A DNA stretch of 64,000 nucleotides from Novosphingobium sp. FKTRR1 (GCF_020404405.1 NZ_JAIZDA010000001.1:124001-188000), one strand, 5' to 3'; positions 36,412 to 46,490 are shown, numbered from the stretch's first letter. Program-made: numbers and translations. The notes: a model not told the origin generated them from the letters alone.

Positions 36412-37932
36412 TCAGGCGAGCGGCGGCACCGGCTGCGGCGGAATGTCCGCGTCCGCTTCATGCACTTCGACCAGTCCGCGACCGACATGGCTGCGGCTGC
36501 GGCTATAAGCGTAATAGACCACCAAGCCGATCACCGCCCACACCACGAAAAGAAGCTGGCTCTTCACATCCAGCTTATAAAACAAATACAAACAACCGAG
36601 CAGCGAGAGAGGCGCCGTGACATAGATCGCCGGCGTGCGGAATGGACGATGCCGATTCGGTTCGGTTCGGCGGATCACGATGACCGCGATCGACACTGCC
36701 GCAAAAGCGAACAACGTGCCCGAATTCGAAATATTCGCCAGCAATCCGACTGGGAAGAACGCCGCGAACAGCGCCACGAACACGCCCGTGATGATCGTGA
36801 TGACATGCGGAGTGTTATAAACCGGGTGAATCTTGGAAAATGAGGCAGGCAGCAGGCCATCACGGCTCATCACAAAGAAGATGCGGGTCTGGCCGAACAT
36901 CATCATCAGGATGACCGAAGGCAGCGCAAGCCCCGCTGCAAGCCCGATAAGGTTACCGATCATCGGCCAGCCGATCTGACGCAGGGTCCATGCCAGCGCC
37001 TCCTTGGAACAGACCACGGCCTGATCCCCGATCGCCGCGCATTGATGCGCCAATTCAGGGCTGCCCGGCTCAAGCCCGATCCCGTGCACATCAACCACCG
37101 GGTTTGCGCCCACGGACCCGATGACCCCTGCGGCAACAAGCAGATAGAACACCGTGCAGATCGCCAAGCTTCCGATCAGGCCAATCGGCATATTGCGCTG
37201 CGGGTTCTTGGTTTCTTCGGCAGCGGTGGAAACCGCATCGAACCCGACATAGGCAAAAAAGATCGAAGCCGCCGCCGCGCCGATGCCGCCGAAACCGAAC
37301 GGGGCAAAAGGATGGAAGTTGGTGCTTTTCATCACGGGCACCGCCAGGATGATGAACAGCGTGAGCGCAGAAATCTTGATCGAGACGAGCACCGCGTTGA
37401 CCGAAGCGCTTTCCTTGGTGCCGATCACCAGCAGCCATGTGACCAGACCTGCGATCAGCATGGCTGGCAAATTCACGAGTCCGCCATCAAAAGGACCGCG
37501 AACAAGTAAGTCAGGGATATCGATATGCAGCAGATTTTCGAGCAATCCAACAACATAACCAGACCAGCCGACGCTGACCGCCCCTGCCGCGACGGCATAT
37601 TCCAGAATCAGCGCCCAGCCCACCATCCACGCAACCAGTTCACCCATGACGGCATAGCTGTAGGTATAGGCTGAGCCCGAAACCGGGACCATTGCGGCCA
37701 TTTCGGCATAGCAAAGAGCCGCCACGGCGCAGACAAAGCCAGCGATGATGAAGCTTATCATCATGCCCGGCCCGGCCTTCTGCGCGGCTTCAGCCGTCAG
37801 CACGAAGATGCCGGTGCCGATCACCGCGCCGACACCGAGCATGGTCAACTGGAACGCGCCGAGCGATCGATGCAACGACTTCTTTTCGGCGGTGGCAAGA
37901 ATGGCGTCGAGTGGTTTGACGCGACCGAACAT
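36412..37932 (-). CDS. APC-family amino acid permease
   Basis: A 506-residue inner-membrane transporter with about 12-14 helices. The N-terminus (SLHRSLGAFQLTMLGVGAVIGTGIFVLTAEAAQKAGPGMMISFIIAGFVCAVAALCYAEMA) is the classical APC substrate-binding region with GxGIF in helix 1. The later FAYVGFDAVSTAAEETKNPQRNMPIGLIGSL is typical of cationic-amino-acid-transporter/YfnA-like members. ATG at 37932 with AGGAG about 7 bases upstream was chosen over an in-frame extension with no conserved sequence. The substrate is uncertain. Divergent from panB. Confidence 0.93.
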   Translation of the reverse strand: MFGRVKPLDAILATAEKKSLHRSLGAFQLTMLGVGAVIGTGIFVLTAEAAQKAGPGMMISFIIAGFVCAVAALCYAEMAAMVPVSGSAYTYSYAVMGELVAWMVGWALILEYAVAAGAVSVGWSGYVVGLLENLLHIDIPDLLVRGPFDGGLVNLPAMLIAGLVTWLLVIGTKESASVNAVLVSIKISALTLFIILAVPVMKSTNFHPFAPFGFGGIGAAAASIFFAYVGFDAVSTAAEETKNPQRNMPIGLIGSLAICTVFYLLVAAGVIGSVGANPVVDVHGIGLEPGSPELAHQCAAIGDQAVVCSKEALAWTLRQIGWPMIGNLIGLAAGLALPSVILMMMFGQTRIFFVMSRDGLLPASFSKIHPVYNTPHVITIITGVFVALFAAFFPVGLLANISNSGTLFAFAAVSIAVIVIRRTEPNRHRPFRTPAIYVTAPLSLLGCLYLFYKLDVKSQLLFVVWAVIGLVVYYAYSRSRSHVGRGLVEVHEADADIPPQPVPPLA

Positions 37933-38194
37933 TGATTTCTCCTGACCGAGGTTCGGTGCATGGTCTTGGGCGAGCCACAGTTGCACCGGTAACCAGGTTG
38001 TGACCGCAGACGCTAGCGGCGCATTGCGACATGGCAAAGCGCTTTTTGCCAGCCCCACATCGTGTCCTCCATCCCGACGCCACTCCCCATCCCCTCTGCC
38101 GGGCACTTGCCGTAGGGGCCGCTTGCGCTACAAAGCCCCTCCCCGGCTGCGCACCTACGCACGGCCGGGCAAAAAGCCACGGAAGGGAGACACC

Positions 38195-39064
38195 GTGTCC
38201 ACCACGTTCCAGCTTGATACCGCGACCAGCCGCGCCCATCCGACGCCCGCGCCGATGAAGCGGCTAACCATACCGGCCGTGCGCCAGCGCAAGATCGATG
38301 GGGTGACCGCCCAGCCGGTGGTGATGCTGACCGCCTACACCGCGCGGCAGGCGCAGTTGCTCGATGCCCATTGCGATCTGCTGCTGGTGGGAGATTCGCT
38401 GGGGCAAGTGATCTATGGCTTGCCGTCCAGCATTCCGGTCACGCTTGATCTGATGGTCGCCCATGGTGCGGCGGTGGTGCGCGGATCGTACCATGCGGCA
38501 GTGATCGTCGACATGCCGTTCGGCAGCTATGAAGCATCGAAGGAACAGGCCTTTGCCAGCGCGGCGCGGCTGCTCAAGGAAACCGGCTGCGATGCCGTGA
38601 AGCTGGAAGGCGGCGCGGCGATGGCCGAAACCGTGGCCTTCCTGATCGCGAGGGGCATCCCGGTGATGGGCCATGTCGGACTGACCCCGCAGGCGGTCAA
38701 CGTGCTGGGCGGCTACAACGCACGCGGCCGCAGTGCCGAGGAAGCCGACAAGATCCTGAGCGATGCGCGCGCCCTTGCCGATGCCGGGGCTTTTGCCATC
38801 GTGGTCGAAGGCGTGGTCGAACCGATCGCCGTCGCGGTTACCCGCGCCGTTCCCTGCCCGGTCATCGGCATCGGTGCTTCGGCCCAATGCGACGGGCAAG
38901 TGCTGGTGACCGAGGACATGCTCGGCATGTTCGAGCGGGTGCCACGCTTCGTGAAAGTCTACGCCAATCTTGGCGACACGATCGCACAAACTGCCGCCCA
39001 GTTTGCCGCTGACGTCCGCACCCGAGCGTTTCCGGAACAAGCGCAGACCTATCAGCCGAAGTAA
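38195..39064 (+). CDS. panB: 3-methyl-2-oxobutanoate hydroxymethyltransferase
   Basis: A 289-residue TIM-barrel enzyme. It adds a hydroxymethyl group from methylene-tetrahydrofolate to alpha-ketoisovalerate, the first step toward pantothenate and coenzyme A. Signatures: [50 protein letters not shown] (metal- and substrate-binding Asp), [20 protein letters not shown] and [14 protein letters not shown]. The GTG at 38195 has GGAAGGGAG upstream; the longer frame is non-conserved. The 262-bp gap to the divergent permease holds no other supportable gene. Confidence 0.97.
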   Translation: MSTTFQLDTATSRAHPTPAPMKRLTIPAVRQRKIDGVTAQPVVMLTAYTARQAQLLDAHCDLLLVGDSLGQVIYGLPSSIPVTLDLMVAHGAAVVRGSYHAAVIVDMPFGSYEASKEQAFASAARLLKETGCDAVKLEGGAAMAETVAFLIARGIPVMGHVGLTPQAVNVLGGYNARGRSAEEADKILSDARALADAGAFAIVVEGVVEPIAVAVTRAVPCPVIGIGASAQCDGQVLVTEDMLGMFERVPRFVKVYANLGDTIAQTAAQFAADVRTRAFPEQAQTYQPK

Positions 39065-39138
39065 GGCGCCGATACGAAGCTTGCACCACTCCGGACGCAA
39101 GCTATGGCAGAGGCGGACCGTCTTTTCAGGATATAGCC

Positions 39139-40206
39139 GTGCTGCGTCAGTTTGCCGGATCTTTGTTGTTTGCCTTGCTGTGCCTTGCGCTGACCGTGGC
39201 CTATGGCTGGTCGCAGGGTGGATCGGCGTCCGCCATCGCCGGCATGGTGTGGATCGTGCTGGTGCTGTCGGTGCTGGAAATCTCGCTGTCGTTCGACAAC
39301 GCCGTGGTCAACGCGGCGGTGCTGGGCGAGATGGACGAGGTCTGGCAGAACCGCTTTCTGACATGGGGCATGCTGATCGCGGTGTTCGGCATGCGCATCG
39401 TGTTTCCGCTCGCCATCGTGGCTATTGCGGCGGGGATCGGCCCGGTCGAGGCGCTGCGCCTGTCTTTGCAAGACCCGGCCCGCTATGAAGCCATCGTCAG
39501 CAGCGCGCACGTGGGCATTGCCGGGTTCGGCGGGGCATTCCTTGCGATGGTCGGGCTCGGCTTCTTCTTCGACGAGGAAAAGGACGTCCACTGGTTGCGC
39601 TGGATCGAAGTCCAGCTTGCCCGCGCCTCGAGCGTCAAAGCGGCCGAGATCGCGGTCCTGCTGGTGGTGCTTTACGCGATCTCGCGCCTGCTCGCCCCGG
39701 CTGAGGCGCTGACGTTCCTGGGTGCGGGCCTGCTTGGCATCGTGGCCTTCATCGCGGTGGAGGCGATCGGCACCATCCTTGAACAGCGCGAGGCCGCCCA
39801 GCAGGCAGCAGGAGCGATAGTCCGCTCCGGGCTTGGTGGCTTCCTCTATCTCAACGTGCTCGACGCCTCGTTCAGTTTTGACGGGGTCATCGGAGCCTTC
39901 GCCCTATCGAACAGCATGGTGATCATCGCGTTGGGCCTGTCGATCGGCGCGATGTTCGTCCGCTCGTTGACGATGCTGCTCGTCCGCAATGGCACGCTCG
40001 CCGAATATCGGTTCCTTGAACACGGCGCCTTCTGGGCGATCCTCGCGCTTGGCGGGATCATGCTGGCCTCGGCCCGCTACGAGGTTCCCGAGACGGTCAC
40101 CGGCCTGATCGGCGCAGTGCTGATCGGCCTGTCGCTGTGGTGGTCGGTGCGCCACCGCAACCGCCTGCCGGACCGCGACCACGAAGGCGCGATCCGGGGC
40201 GATTGA
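39139..40206 (+). CDS. DUF475 / TerC-like integral membrane protein
   Basis: A 355-residue polytopic protein with about 8-9 membrane helices. The SLSFDNAVVNAAVLGEMDEVWQNRFL segment, with its conserved FDNA and following acidic residues, and LDASFSFDGVIGAFALSN near residue 240 are the duplicated FDN/FDG motifs of the TerC-related DUF475 family. Members are linked to metal-ion export or tellurite and manganese homeostasis at the membrane; the substrate here is unknown. GTG at 39139 follows CAGGATATAGCC. Confidence 0.88.
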   Translation: MLRQFAGSLLFALLCLALTVAYGWSQGGSASAIAGMVWIVLVLSVLEISLSFDNAVVNAAVLGEMDEVWQNRFLTWGMLIAVFGMRIVFPLAIVAIAAGIGPVEALRLSLQDPARYEAIVSSAHVGIAGFGGAFLAMVGLGFFFDEEKDVHWLRWIEVQLARASSVKAAEIAVLLVVLYAISRLLAPAEALTFLGAGLLGIVAFIAVEAIGTILEQREAAQQAAGAIVRSGLGGFLYLNVLDASFSFDGVIGAFALSNSMVIIALGLSIGAMFVRSLTMLLVRNGTLAEYRFLEHGAFWAILALGGIMLASARYEVPETVTGLIGAVLIGLSLWWSVRHRNRLPDRDHEGAIRGD

Positions 40207-40231
40207 AGTCCTGACGCAGTTGCCAGCCCGG

Positions 40232-41299
40232 TCAGTCCAGCGGCTTGGATGCCAGCTTAGGCACCGGCGCCGGCGTCCCTGAAAAGCGCGGGGCTGGCCC
40301 CGGCATGACCATGCCGCCCTCTGTCAGGAAGGTGCCGCGTGCCGCGTTGTGCGGGTGCGACGGAGCCTCGGCCAGACTGAGCACGGGTGCAAAACAGATG
40401 TCGGTGCCATCCATGATCGCGCACCATTCATCGCGGGTCTTGGTGAGGATCAGCGCGGTGACCTTTTCCTTCAGCGGCCCCCAAGCCGACGGGTCCATCT
40501 GCCGGGCGAACTCGGGATCGCCCTTCAGCCCGGTCTTGTCGAGAAGCTGGGCATAGAACTGCGGCTCGATCGACCCTAGCGAGATCCACTTGCCGTCAGC
40601 GGTTTCGTACGTGTCATAGAAGTGCGTGCCGCCGTCGAGCAGGTTGACGCCGCGCTCGTCCTTCCACGTGCCGTTGCCATAGAAGCTCCAGGTCATGGCC
40701 GAAAGGATCGCAGCGCCATCGGTCATCGCCGCGTCGACTACCTGCCCCTTGCCGGTGCGTTGCGCGCTGAACACCGCCGCCATCACGCCAAAGGCCAGCA
40801 ACATGCCGCCACCACCGAAATCACCGACCGCGTTCACCGGAAACTGCGGCTTGCCACCGGCCTGACCATACGTGTGCAAGGCCCCGGACAGCGCGATATA
40901 GTTTATGTCGTGGCCTGCCAGCGGCGCCATCGGCCCATCCTGTCCCCACCCGGTCATCCGGCCGTAGACCAGCCGTGGATTGTCAGCCAGCAGCACCTCG
41001 GGCCCGATCCCGAGCCGCTCCATCACGCCGGGCCGATAGCCTTCGACGATGGCGTCGGCTTCCCTGACCAGTTCGCGCACGCGCGCGATGGCGGCGGGAT
41101 CCTTCATGTCGAGTTCGACGACAAGGCGGTTGCGGTTGAGGATATCGGTGTTGCCGTTGTCGCCAAAACGGCCCGGACGGCCCGGTCGCTCGATCCGGAT
41201 CACCCGCGCGCCGTGATCGGCCAGCATCATGCAGGCAAACGGCCCCGGGCCGATCCCGGCAAATTCGATCACGGTCAAACCTTCGAGCGCACCCGGCAT
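40232..41299 (-). CDS. Alpha-methylacyl-CoA racemase-type CaiB/BaiF family protein
   Basis: A 355-residue CaiB/BaiF (class III CoA-transferase fold) protein. It keeps the three residues of alpha-methylacyl-CoA racemase: His130 (GHDINYIALSG), Asp160 (AVGDFGGGG) and Glu245 (GSIEPQF). These match His126/Asp156/Glu241 of the Mycobacterium enzyme with a constant offset of four. It therefore most likely epimerises 2-methylacyl-CoA esters, for example in branched-chain or sterol side-chain degradation, rather than transferring CoA. A 20-bp near-palindrome 17 bases upstream of the ATG suggests control by a TetR-type repressor. Confidence 0.93.
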   Translation of the reverse strand: MPGALEGLTVIEFAGIGPGPFACMMLADHGARVIRIERPGRPGRFGDNGNTDILNRNRLVVELDMKDPAAIARVRELVREADAIVEGYRPGVMERLGIGPEVLLADNPRLVYGRMTGWGQDGPMAPLAGHDINYIALSGALHTYGQAGGKPQFPVNAVGDFGGGGMLLAFGVMAAVFSAQRTGKGQVVDAAMTDGAAILSAMTWSFYGNGTWKDERGVNLLDGGTHFYDTYETADGKWISLGSIEPQFYAQLLDKTGLKGDPEFARQMDPSAWGPLKEKVTALILTKTRDEWCAIMDGTDICFAPVLSLAEAPSHPHNAARGTFLTEGGMVMPGPAPRFSGTPAPVPKLASKPLD

Positions 41300-41315
41300 C
41301 GTATCCCCTCCACCA

Positions 41316-41335
41316 ATTTAATCGATCGATTGAAT
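41316..41335 (-). promoter_or_regulatory. Palindromic operator candidate upstream of the racemase-type gene
   Basis: A 20-bp near-perfect palindrome, ATTTAATCGATCGATTGAAT, with one mismatched pair and a perfect 12-bp core (41320-41331), is centred 27 bases upstream of the start codon. Size and position fit a TetR- or other dimeric-repressor operator. The repressor gene is not in this window. Confidence 0.5.
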
Positions 41336-41391
41336 CGGGGGTTTGCCTGTTCGAGCCGCCGCTGTCCAGAGCATCGTCGGCGAAAAGCGCG

Positions 41392-43005
41392 CTATCGCTG
41401 CGGCGCCTGCTGACCTCTGGCGCCAAGCGCCTTTACCAGCGCCGCGCGCGCCGGGTTGGCTGGCGGTCCGGCCCAGCTTGCCGCCAGCAGCTTCATCGCC
41501 AAGACGCTGCCGGGGTTCTGCGCCAGATAGCGCGAGGCCATGGCATCGGCATCACGGTTCCGCCCCAGTGCGCGCAAGGCAGCGTCCATCCGCCGCAGCA
41601 CCGGTTCGTTGAAACGGATCGACGCGCCGTTGCCGTAATCGATCAGCGCGCCGCGTGCATCGCCGCGCAGCAGCCGGACGTCGCCGGCCAGCAGATTGGC
41701 CTCGGCCGCGCCCGGATTGGCATCGCGCAGCCGGTCGGCGACGACTTGCGCGTCCTCTCGCTGTCCGGCCAGCAGCAGCCCACGCACATAAGGAACCGCC
41801 ATCGCGGCGTAGTTCGGCTTGTCCTGATATTGCGACGCCAGCACGCCCAGCGGTGTGGCTACGGCTATCGGGATCGCGCCGTGCCGCACCGGATGCGCCG
41901 CGCGCAAGGCATAGGCCGCACCGCGCGCCCTGTCGCCCATCCGCGTGGCCGCCTTACCGACCAGAGTGAGCAGATAGGGAGAGGCATTCGGCTGGCGGGC
42001 ATCACCATCGAAATCGCGCGCGACGCGCAGCCAGTCACCCTGCCGGACCAGCGCGCGCGCCAGCAGTTGTCGAGCTTGGAGATTATCGGGCTGCATCCGC
42101 ACCAGTCGGTCAAGGTTCTCAACCGCCAGGTTGACGTTGCCCGCGCGGTATTCGAGTACACCGTTGAGCAGAATGGCGGCGGGCATGTCGCGAAAGGCGT
42201 TGCCGGTCCGCAGCAAAAGCTCGCGCGCAAGGTCGGTCTGTCCGGCCCGCGCGGCCAGCACAGCCTGCAGAAACAGCGGACGGGGGTTCTTTGGATCGAC
42301 TTCGGCGAGTTTGCGACACACCGTCAACATCGCGCGATATTTGCCCATGTCGCCAAGCGTCGCGGCATATTCGCCCAGCAATGCCGGATCGTTCGGCTGG
42401 GCCCGCAGCGCTTCCTCGAACCACGGCAGTGCCGCTTGCAGGCCATACTGCTCGCGGATCAGCAGCCCGCGCAGCGTCAGCGCGCGCGGGTTGGCCGGAT
42501 CGAGCGTCACCGCCCGCTCGGCCGCCTCGATCGCTTGCGCCTGTTCGCCGCCGGTAAACCGCAGCGAGGCGATCTGCACCCACAAGTCGGCGTCCTTGGG
42601 ATCGATCCTGAGCGCCTGATCGAAGGCTTGCGCGGCGGCAGGCAAATGCCCCTCGATCAATTCAAGTTGCCCACGGACCCGCCAGCCGCGTTCCGCGCTA
42701 TCAGGAGTGAAGCCACCCTCGCCCAGCACCCGGCGCGCCTCGCCGCGCTCTCCGCGCGCGATCAGCGCCTGCGCCAGCCATGCGCGTACCGCGTCCGCGG
42801 GCAGCCCCGCGCGGATGCCTGCGCGCAGCGCCACTTCGGCGGCAATCGGATCGCGCTTGTCCAGCGCGGCATCGGCGCGCTTGCGCAAGCTCGCGACCCG
42901 ACCATCGCCCGCCGCCAGTGGAACGCCGACAAGCAGCGCCACAAGGGCCAGACCAAGGCGTCCACGCCGCTTAATAAGGCAGGTCGTATTGCTTGAGCAG
43001 GTCAT
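41392..43005 (-). CDS. Exported TPR-repeat protein of the PrsK/PrsR region
   Basis: A 537-residue protein. A basic N-region and hydrophobic stretch (LIKRRGRLGLALVALLVGVPLAAG) form a signal peptide. Tetratricopeptide-like repeats then run almost to the C-terminus (DALDKRDPIAAEVALRAGIRAGL, QAFDQALRIDPKDADLWVQIASLRF, ERAVTLDPANPRALTLRGLLI, EALRAQPNDPALLGEYAATLGDMGKY and more). It is probably a periplasmic scaffold for exopolysaccharide or PEP-CTERM-type surface export, since it follows prsR. ATG at 43005 lies 35 bases inside prsR; it was chosen because no other canonical start precedes the signal peptide. It is shorter than the roughly 900-residue PrsT proteins. Confidence 0.8.
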   Translation of the reverse strand: MTCSSNTTCLIKRRGRLGLALVALLVGVPLAAGDGRVASLRKRADAALDKRDPIAAEVALRAGIRAGLPADAVRAWLAQALIARGERGEARRVLGEGGFTPDSAERGWRVRGQLELIEGHLPAAAQAFDQALRIDPKDADLWVQIASLRFTGGEQAQAIEAAERAVTLDPANPRALTLRGLLIREQYGLQAALPWFEEALRAQPNDPALLGEYAATLGDMGKYRAMLTVCRKLAEVDPKNPRPLFLQAVLAARAGQTDLARELLLRTGNAFRDMPAAILLNGVLEYRAGNVNLAVENLDRLVRMQPDNLQARQLLARALVRQGDWLRVARDFDGDARQPNASPYLLTLVGKAATRMGDRARGAAYALRAAHPVRHGAIPIAVATPLGVLASQYQDKPNYAAMAVPYVRGLLLAGQREDAQVVADRLRDANPGAAEANLLAGDVRLLRGDARGALIDYGNGASIRFNEPVLRRMDAALRALGRNRDADAMASRYLAQNPGSVLAMKLLAASWAGPPANPARAALVKALGARGQQAPQR

Positions 43006-44335
43006 ACAGGGTCGGGCGGCTGATCCCCAGCAGCCGCGCGGTGCTTGAAATGTTGCCTTCGCTGCGCGCCAGTGCATGGCGGATGATCTTGCGGTCGGTC
43101 GCTTCGCGCGCGGTCTTGAGGTTGAGCGGCGCTTCACCGGCTTCACCGCCATTGGCCAAATCGAGATCGGCGGCGTTGATCAGCTTGCCATCGGCCATGA
43201 TCACCGCGCGCTTCACCCGGTTCTCCAGCTCCCGCACGTTGCCCGGCCACGACCAGCCATCGATCGCTCCAAGCGCGTCGGGCGCGAAGCCCTTGACCTG
43301 CGGGTTCATTTCACCGGCAAACCGCGTCAGGAACACTTTGGCGAGCAGCGTGGCATCACCCGGACGCTCGGCCAGCGTCGGAATGCGCACGACGATTTCG
43401 GCAAGGCGATAGTACAGATCCTCGCGGAAGCGACCATCGGCGATCATCGCCTCAAGGTTCTGGTGCGTAGCGCAGACGATGCGGGTATCGACCTCGATCG
43501 AGCGTCGGCCGCCGATGCGCTCGATCGTCCGCTCCTGCAAAAAGCGCAGCAACTTCACCTGCAACTGGATCGGAATGTCGCCCACTTCGTCCAGAAACAG
43601 GGTGCCGCCGCTGGCTTGCTCGATCTTTCCCTCGGTGGTCTTTACCGCACCGGTGAAGGCCCCCTTTTCATGGCCGAACAACTCGCTTTCGAGCAGGTTT
43701 TCAGGGATCGCGGCGCAATTGATGGCGATGAAGTTGCCCTTGGCGCGGTTCGAGGCATCGTGCAGCCCGCGCGCCAACAGTTCCTTGCCGGTGCCGCTGG
43801 CGCCCAGCAGCATCACCGAAACGCGGGTGTTGGCGACGCGCTCGATCGTGCGGGCAACCTTGACCATTTCGGGTGCGGCGGTGATCATCCGACCAAGCAC
43901 GCGGTTGTCGGCCGGTGCCCGCTGCGCCAGAATGCGGTTCTCGACCTCAAGCTTGTAAAGCTGCAGCGCCCGCCGCACGATCAGCCCCAATGCGTCGATG
44001 TCGACCGGCTTCTGATAGAAATCGTAGGCTCCCAGCGCGATAGCGCGCAGTGCCGATTCCCGCGCGCCATGCCCTGAGGCGACGATAACCTTGGTCTCTG
44101 GACGCAACGCCATGATCTCGGACAGGACGGCAAAACCCTCGCTCGTTCCGTCTGGATCGGGCGGCAGGCCCAGATCGAGCGTCACCACCGGCGGTTCCTC
44201 CGCCCGCAACAGCGCGATAGCCGCTGCGCGATCCCCGGCGATGAACACCTGGAAGTCGTCATAGGCCCACTTCAACTGTGCCTGAAGCCCGGGATCGTCT
44301 TCCACGATCAGCAGTTTGGGGCGGATATCGGTCAT
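42971..44335 (-). CDS. prsR: PrsR-type sigma-54 response regulator
   Basis: A 454-residue NtrC-family activator. The receiver domain has the phosphorylated Asp54 (VVTLDLGLPP). The AAA+ domain has Walker A GASGTGKE (178-185), GAFTGA (225-230), which contacts sigma-54, and Walker B LFLDEVGDIP. A C-terminal Fis-type helix-turn-helix (GNISSTARLLGISRPTLYDLLKQY) binds enhancer DNA. This matches PrsR, the regulator paired with PrsK in PEP-CTERM/exosortase-associated exopolysaccharide systems. Its start lies 2 bases after the prsK stop codon. It should drive sigma-54 promoters, perhaps near the twin palindromes at 47.97-48.02 kb. Confidence 0.93.
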   Translation of the reverse strand: MTDIRPKLLIVEDDPGLQAQLKWAYDDFQVFIAGDRAAAIALLRAEEPPVVTLDLGLPPDPDGTSEGFAVLSEIMALRPETKVIVASGHGARESALRAIALGAYDFYQKPVDIDALGLIVRRALQLYKLEVENRILAQRAPADNRVLGRMITAAPEMVKVARTIERVANTRVSVMLLGASGTGKELLARGLHDASNRAKGNFIAINCAAIPENLLESELFGHEKGAFTGAVKTTEGKIEQASGGTLFLDEVGDIPIQLQVKLLRFLQERTIERIGGRRSIEVDTRIVCATHQNLEAMIADGRFREDLYYRLAEIVVRIPTLAERPGDATLLAKVFLTRFAGEMNPQVKGFAPDALGAIDGWSWPGNVRELENRVKRAVIMADGKLINAADLDLANGGEAGEAPLNLKTAREATDRKIIRHALARSEGNISSTARLLGISRPTLYDLLKQYDLPY

Positions 44336-44336
44336 G

Positions 44337-46490
44337 TCAGGCAACCTTCTTGGAATTCTCGGTGGGTGTTCCGGCGGCATTGGCGGAGTTTGAGGCGGGG
44401 CCGCTCCCCTCAAGCTGCCCCGAGATCGCCAGCGGCAGACGAATGGCAAAGCGGCTGCCCAGCCCTTCCCGGCTTTCGACATCCAGTCGGCCACGCATCG
44501 CCCGGACCAGTTCGCGTGCCTCGAACGCGCCGATGCCGAACCCCCCAGCCTTGGTCGAAACGAACGGAGTGAACAGACGGGTGCGCACGAAATCGGCGCT
44601 CATCCCGCTGCCGGAATCGATGACCTCGATCACTCCGCCAAGCGCCTCGATCCGGGTCTGGAGCAGCACCACCATCCCCGGCAGACTGGCGTCGAGCGCG
44701 TTCTGCACGAGATGGAGCAGCACTTGTTCCAACGTCTCGCGGTTGGCCATCACCACGCAGGGCGTCGATGCCAGTGCATCGACCGGCGGAGTTTCGGTTC
44801 CGGTACGATAGCGCGCAGCGACTGCCGCAATCACTTGCGCGGCATCGACCGGCTCGATCCGCTCGACATTGCCCGCGCCATAGCGGGACAGGCGAGCCAG
44901 CAGCGCGTTCAGCTTGTCGGCCGAGTTGCGCAAAGTGACCAGCATGTCCTTGCGGAATTCCGGATTGTCGGCATGGCGCTCGGCATTGCGCGAGAGCAGC
45001 GCAAGTTGGCTGGCCAGATTCTTGATATCGTGCATGACGAAAGCCATGCGCCTGTTGAACTCATCGAACCGGCTGGCTTCGAGCAGCGCCGCCTGCCCGT
45101 TTTGTTCGGCCAGATAGCTGGCAAGCTGCTGCCCTACCACCCGCAGCAGGTCGAAGTCCTCCCAGTCCAGCTTGCGCGCCAGCGGCGGACGCCCCAGCAC
45201 GACCAGCCCGACCAGCCGGTCGAAATGCACCAGTGGGACCAGTGCCCACGCCGACTCCTCGATCATCAGCCACTTGGGGATGATCGCCAGTTCGCCATGA
45301 TGATCGGTGCCGGTGCGCGCTTCATCCAGATCGACCACGAAAAAACGCTGCTCAAAGAACTGCGCGGCACCAGCGGACAGCGCGGTGGCGGGCACTTGCA
45401 GCGTTGGCCATTGCCAGCGGGCCGCCAGCACCAGATCGCCGCCTTCACCGGGAACCAGCAGCAAGCCGCGCGCGCTGTCGGTGATGTCGGCCATCGCCTG
45501 CACCACGCGGGTATGGAATGGCTGGGCATTGGCCCGCCCGATCGTGCGGGTAAAGCGTTGCCATTCAGCGCGGTAGTCATAACGATGCTGGAACAAGTGC
45601 TTGGCCACCATCACGTTGATCCAGCCGCGCAATCGTCCGGAAGGGACCAGCGCCAGGATCACGATGGTCGTGGCAAAGGCAAAGCCCAGTTGCGCCAACT
45701 GGCTGGCGTTTCCGCCCATCCACGCCAGCGACTGCGCCGCGCCTACCATGATGATCAGGTACGTTCCGATCACCAGCAGCGACAGCGACTGGAACGCCAC
45801 CGAACGTGAAGGCGAGAACCGCGCCACCGAGGCTCCGCGTGCCGTTCCGAACGCCGCCAGCACAACGGTCAGCACTTGTGCCACACCGCGCAGCGCGACC
45901 ATGCCGACCGGCCAGGTGCCACCCAGATAGGCGATCGTGTAGTAATTCAGATCGAAGCCCCACATCAGTGCCAGCGCCATGCAGGTACGCCGCACCGCAG
46001 CGCGCTGGGCGGTCATAGCTCCGGCATAAAGGTTGTGGACCAGCACCAGCGCGCCAGTCGCCAGCAACAGGCGGAACAGTACCGAAACCTGAAAAATCGT
46101 GGTCGTGGCGTGCGGCAGCCAGCCAAGCCGGGCTTGCAGGACCGCGAGCGCGACCTGCAACAGCTCGACACAGCCCAGCACCAGCAGTACCGGTCGCACC
46201 GGCGCCACGGTTTCGTGCCGGTTGTCGCGCCGGAACAGCGAATAGACCACCACCAGCCAGCCGATGTTGCGCGGCACTTCGGCCAGCTGGGTGACGATCG
46301 CATTCGGCCCCAGCGCCGCATGCATCAGGCACCACAGCGCCGCAATGCCCAGCGCCAGCGCCTCCGCCCGGCTCGACAGCGCGCCTCGGCGGTGCCGCTC
46401 CCACAGCCAGACGCTGAGCAGCATCGCCGCAAATGCAGCTACCAGAAAGGCATCGTGGCCCAGATCAGCCCAGCCGAAAGAGCCGATCAT
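44337..46490 (-). CDS. prsK: PrsK-type membrane sensor histidine kinase
   Basis: A 717-residue sensor kinase. About eight membrane helices occupy residues 1-300. A GAF-like domain (about 320-480) and a dimerisation domain with phosphoacceptor His in VMHDIKNLASQLALLSRNAE follow. The HATPase domain has N-box LLHLVQNALDASL, G1 DSGSGMS and G2 STKAGGFGIGAFEARELV. The G(F/I)GxGxFE form of the G2 box and the eight-helix N-terminus are those of the PrsK family. It presumably phosphorylates PrsR. ATG at 46490 puts the first helix at the N-terminus. Confidence 0.92.
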   Translation of the reverse strand: MIGSFGWADLGHDAFLVAAFAAMLLSVWLWERHRRGALSSRAEALALGIAALWCLMHAALGPNAIVTQLAEVPRNIGWLVVVYSLFRRDNRHETVAPVRPVLLVLGCVELLQVALAVLQARLGWLPHATTTIFQVSVLFRLLLATGALVLVHNLYAGAMTAQRAAVRRTCMALALMWGFDLNYYTIAYLGGTWPVGMVALRGVAQVLTVVLAAFGTARGASVARFSPSRSVAFQSLSLLVIGTYLIIMVGAAQSLAWMGGNASQLAQLGFAFATTIVILALVPSGRLRGWINVMVAKHLFQHRYDYRAEWQRFTRTIGRANAQPFHTRVVQAMADITDSARGLLLVPGEGGDLVLAARWQWPTLQVPATALSAGAAQFFEQRFFVVDLDEARTGTDHHGELAIIPKWLMIEESAWALVPLVHFDRLVGLVVLGRPPLARKLDWEDFDLLRVVGQQLASYLAEQNGQAALLEASRFDEFNRRMAFVMHDIKNLASQLALLSRNAERHADNPEFRKDMLVTLRNSADKLNALLARLSRYGAGNVERIEPVDAAQVIAAVAARYRTGTETPPVDALASTPCVVMANRETLEQVLLHLVQNALDASLPGMVVLLQTRIEALGGVIEVIDSGSGMSADFVRTRLFTPFVSTKAGGFGIGAFEARELVRAMRGRLDVESREGLGSRFAIRLPLAISGQLEGSGPASNSANAAGTPTENSKKVA

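Noticed and set aside
42973..42975. ATT as start codon of the TPR protein (it would give a signal peptide starting at KRRGRLGL)
   Set aside because: An in-frame ATG exists at 43005, ten codons upstream, so a rare start is not needed; N-terminal data could reopen this.
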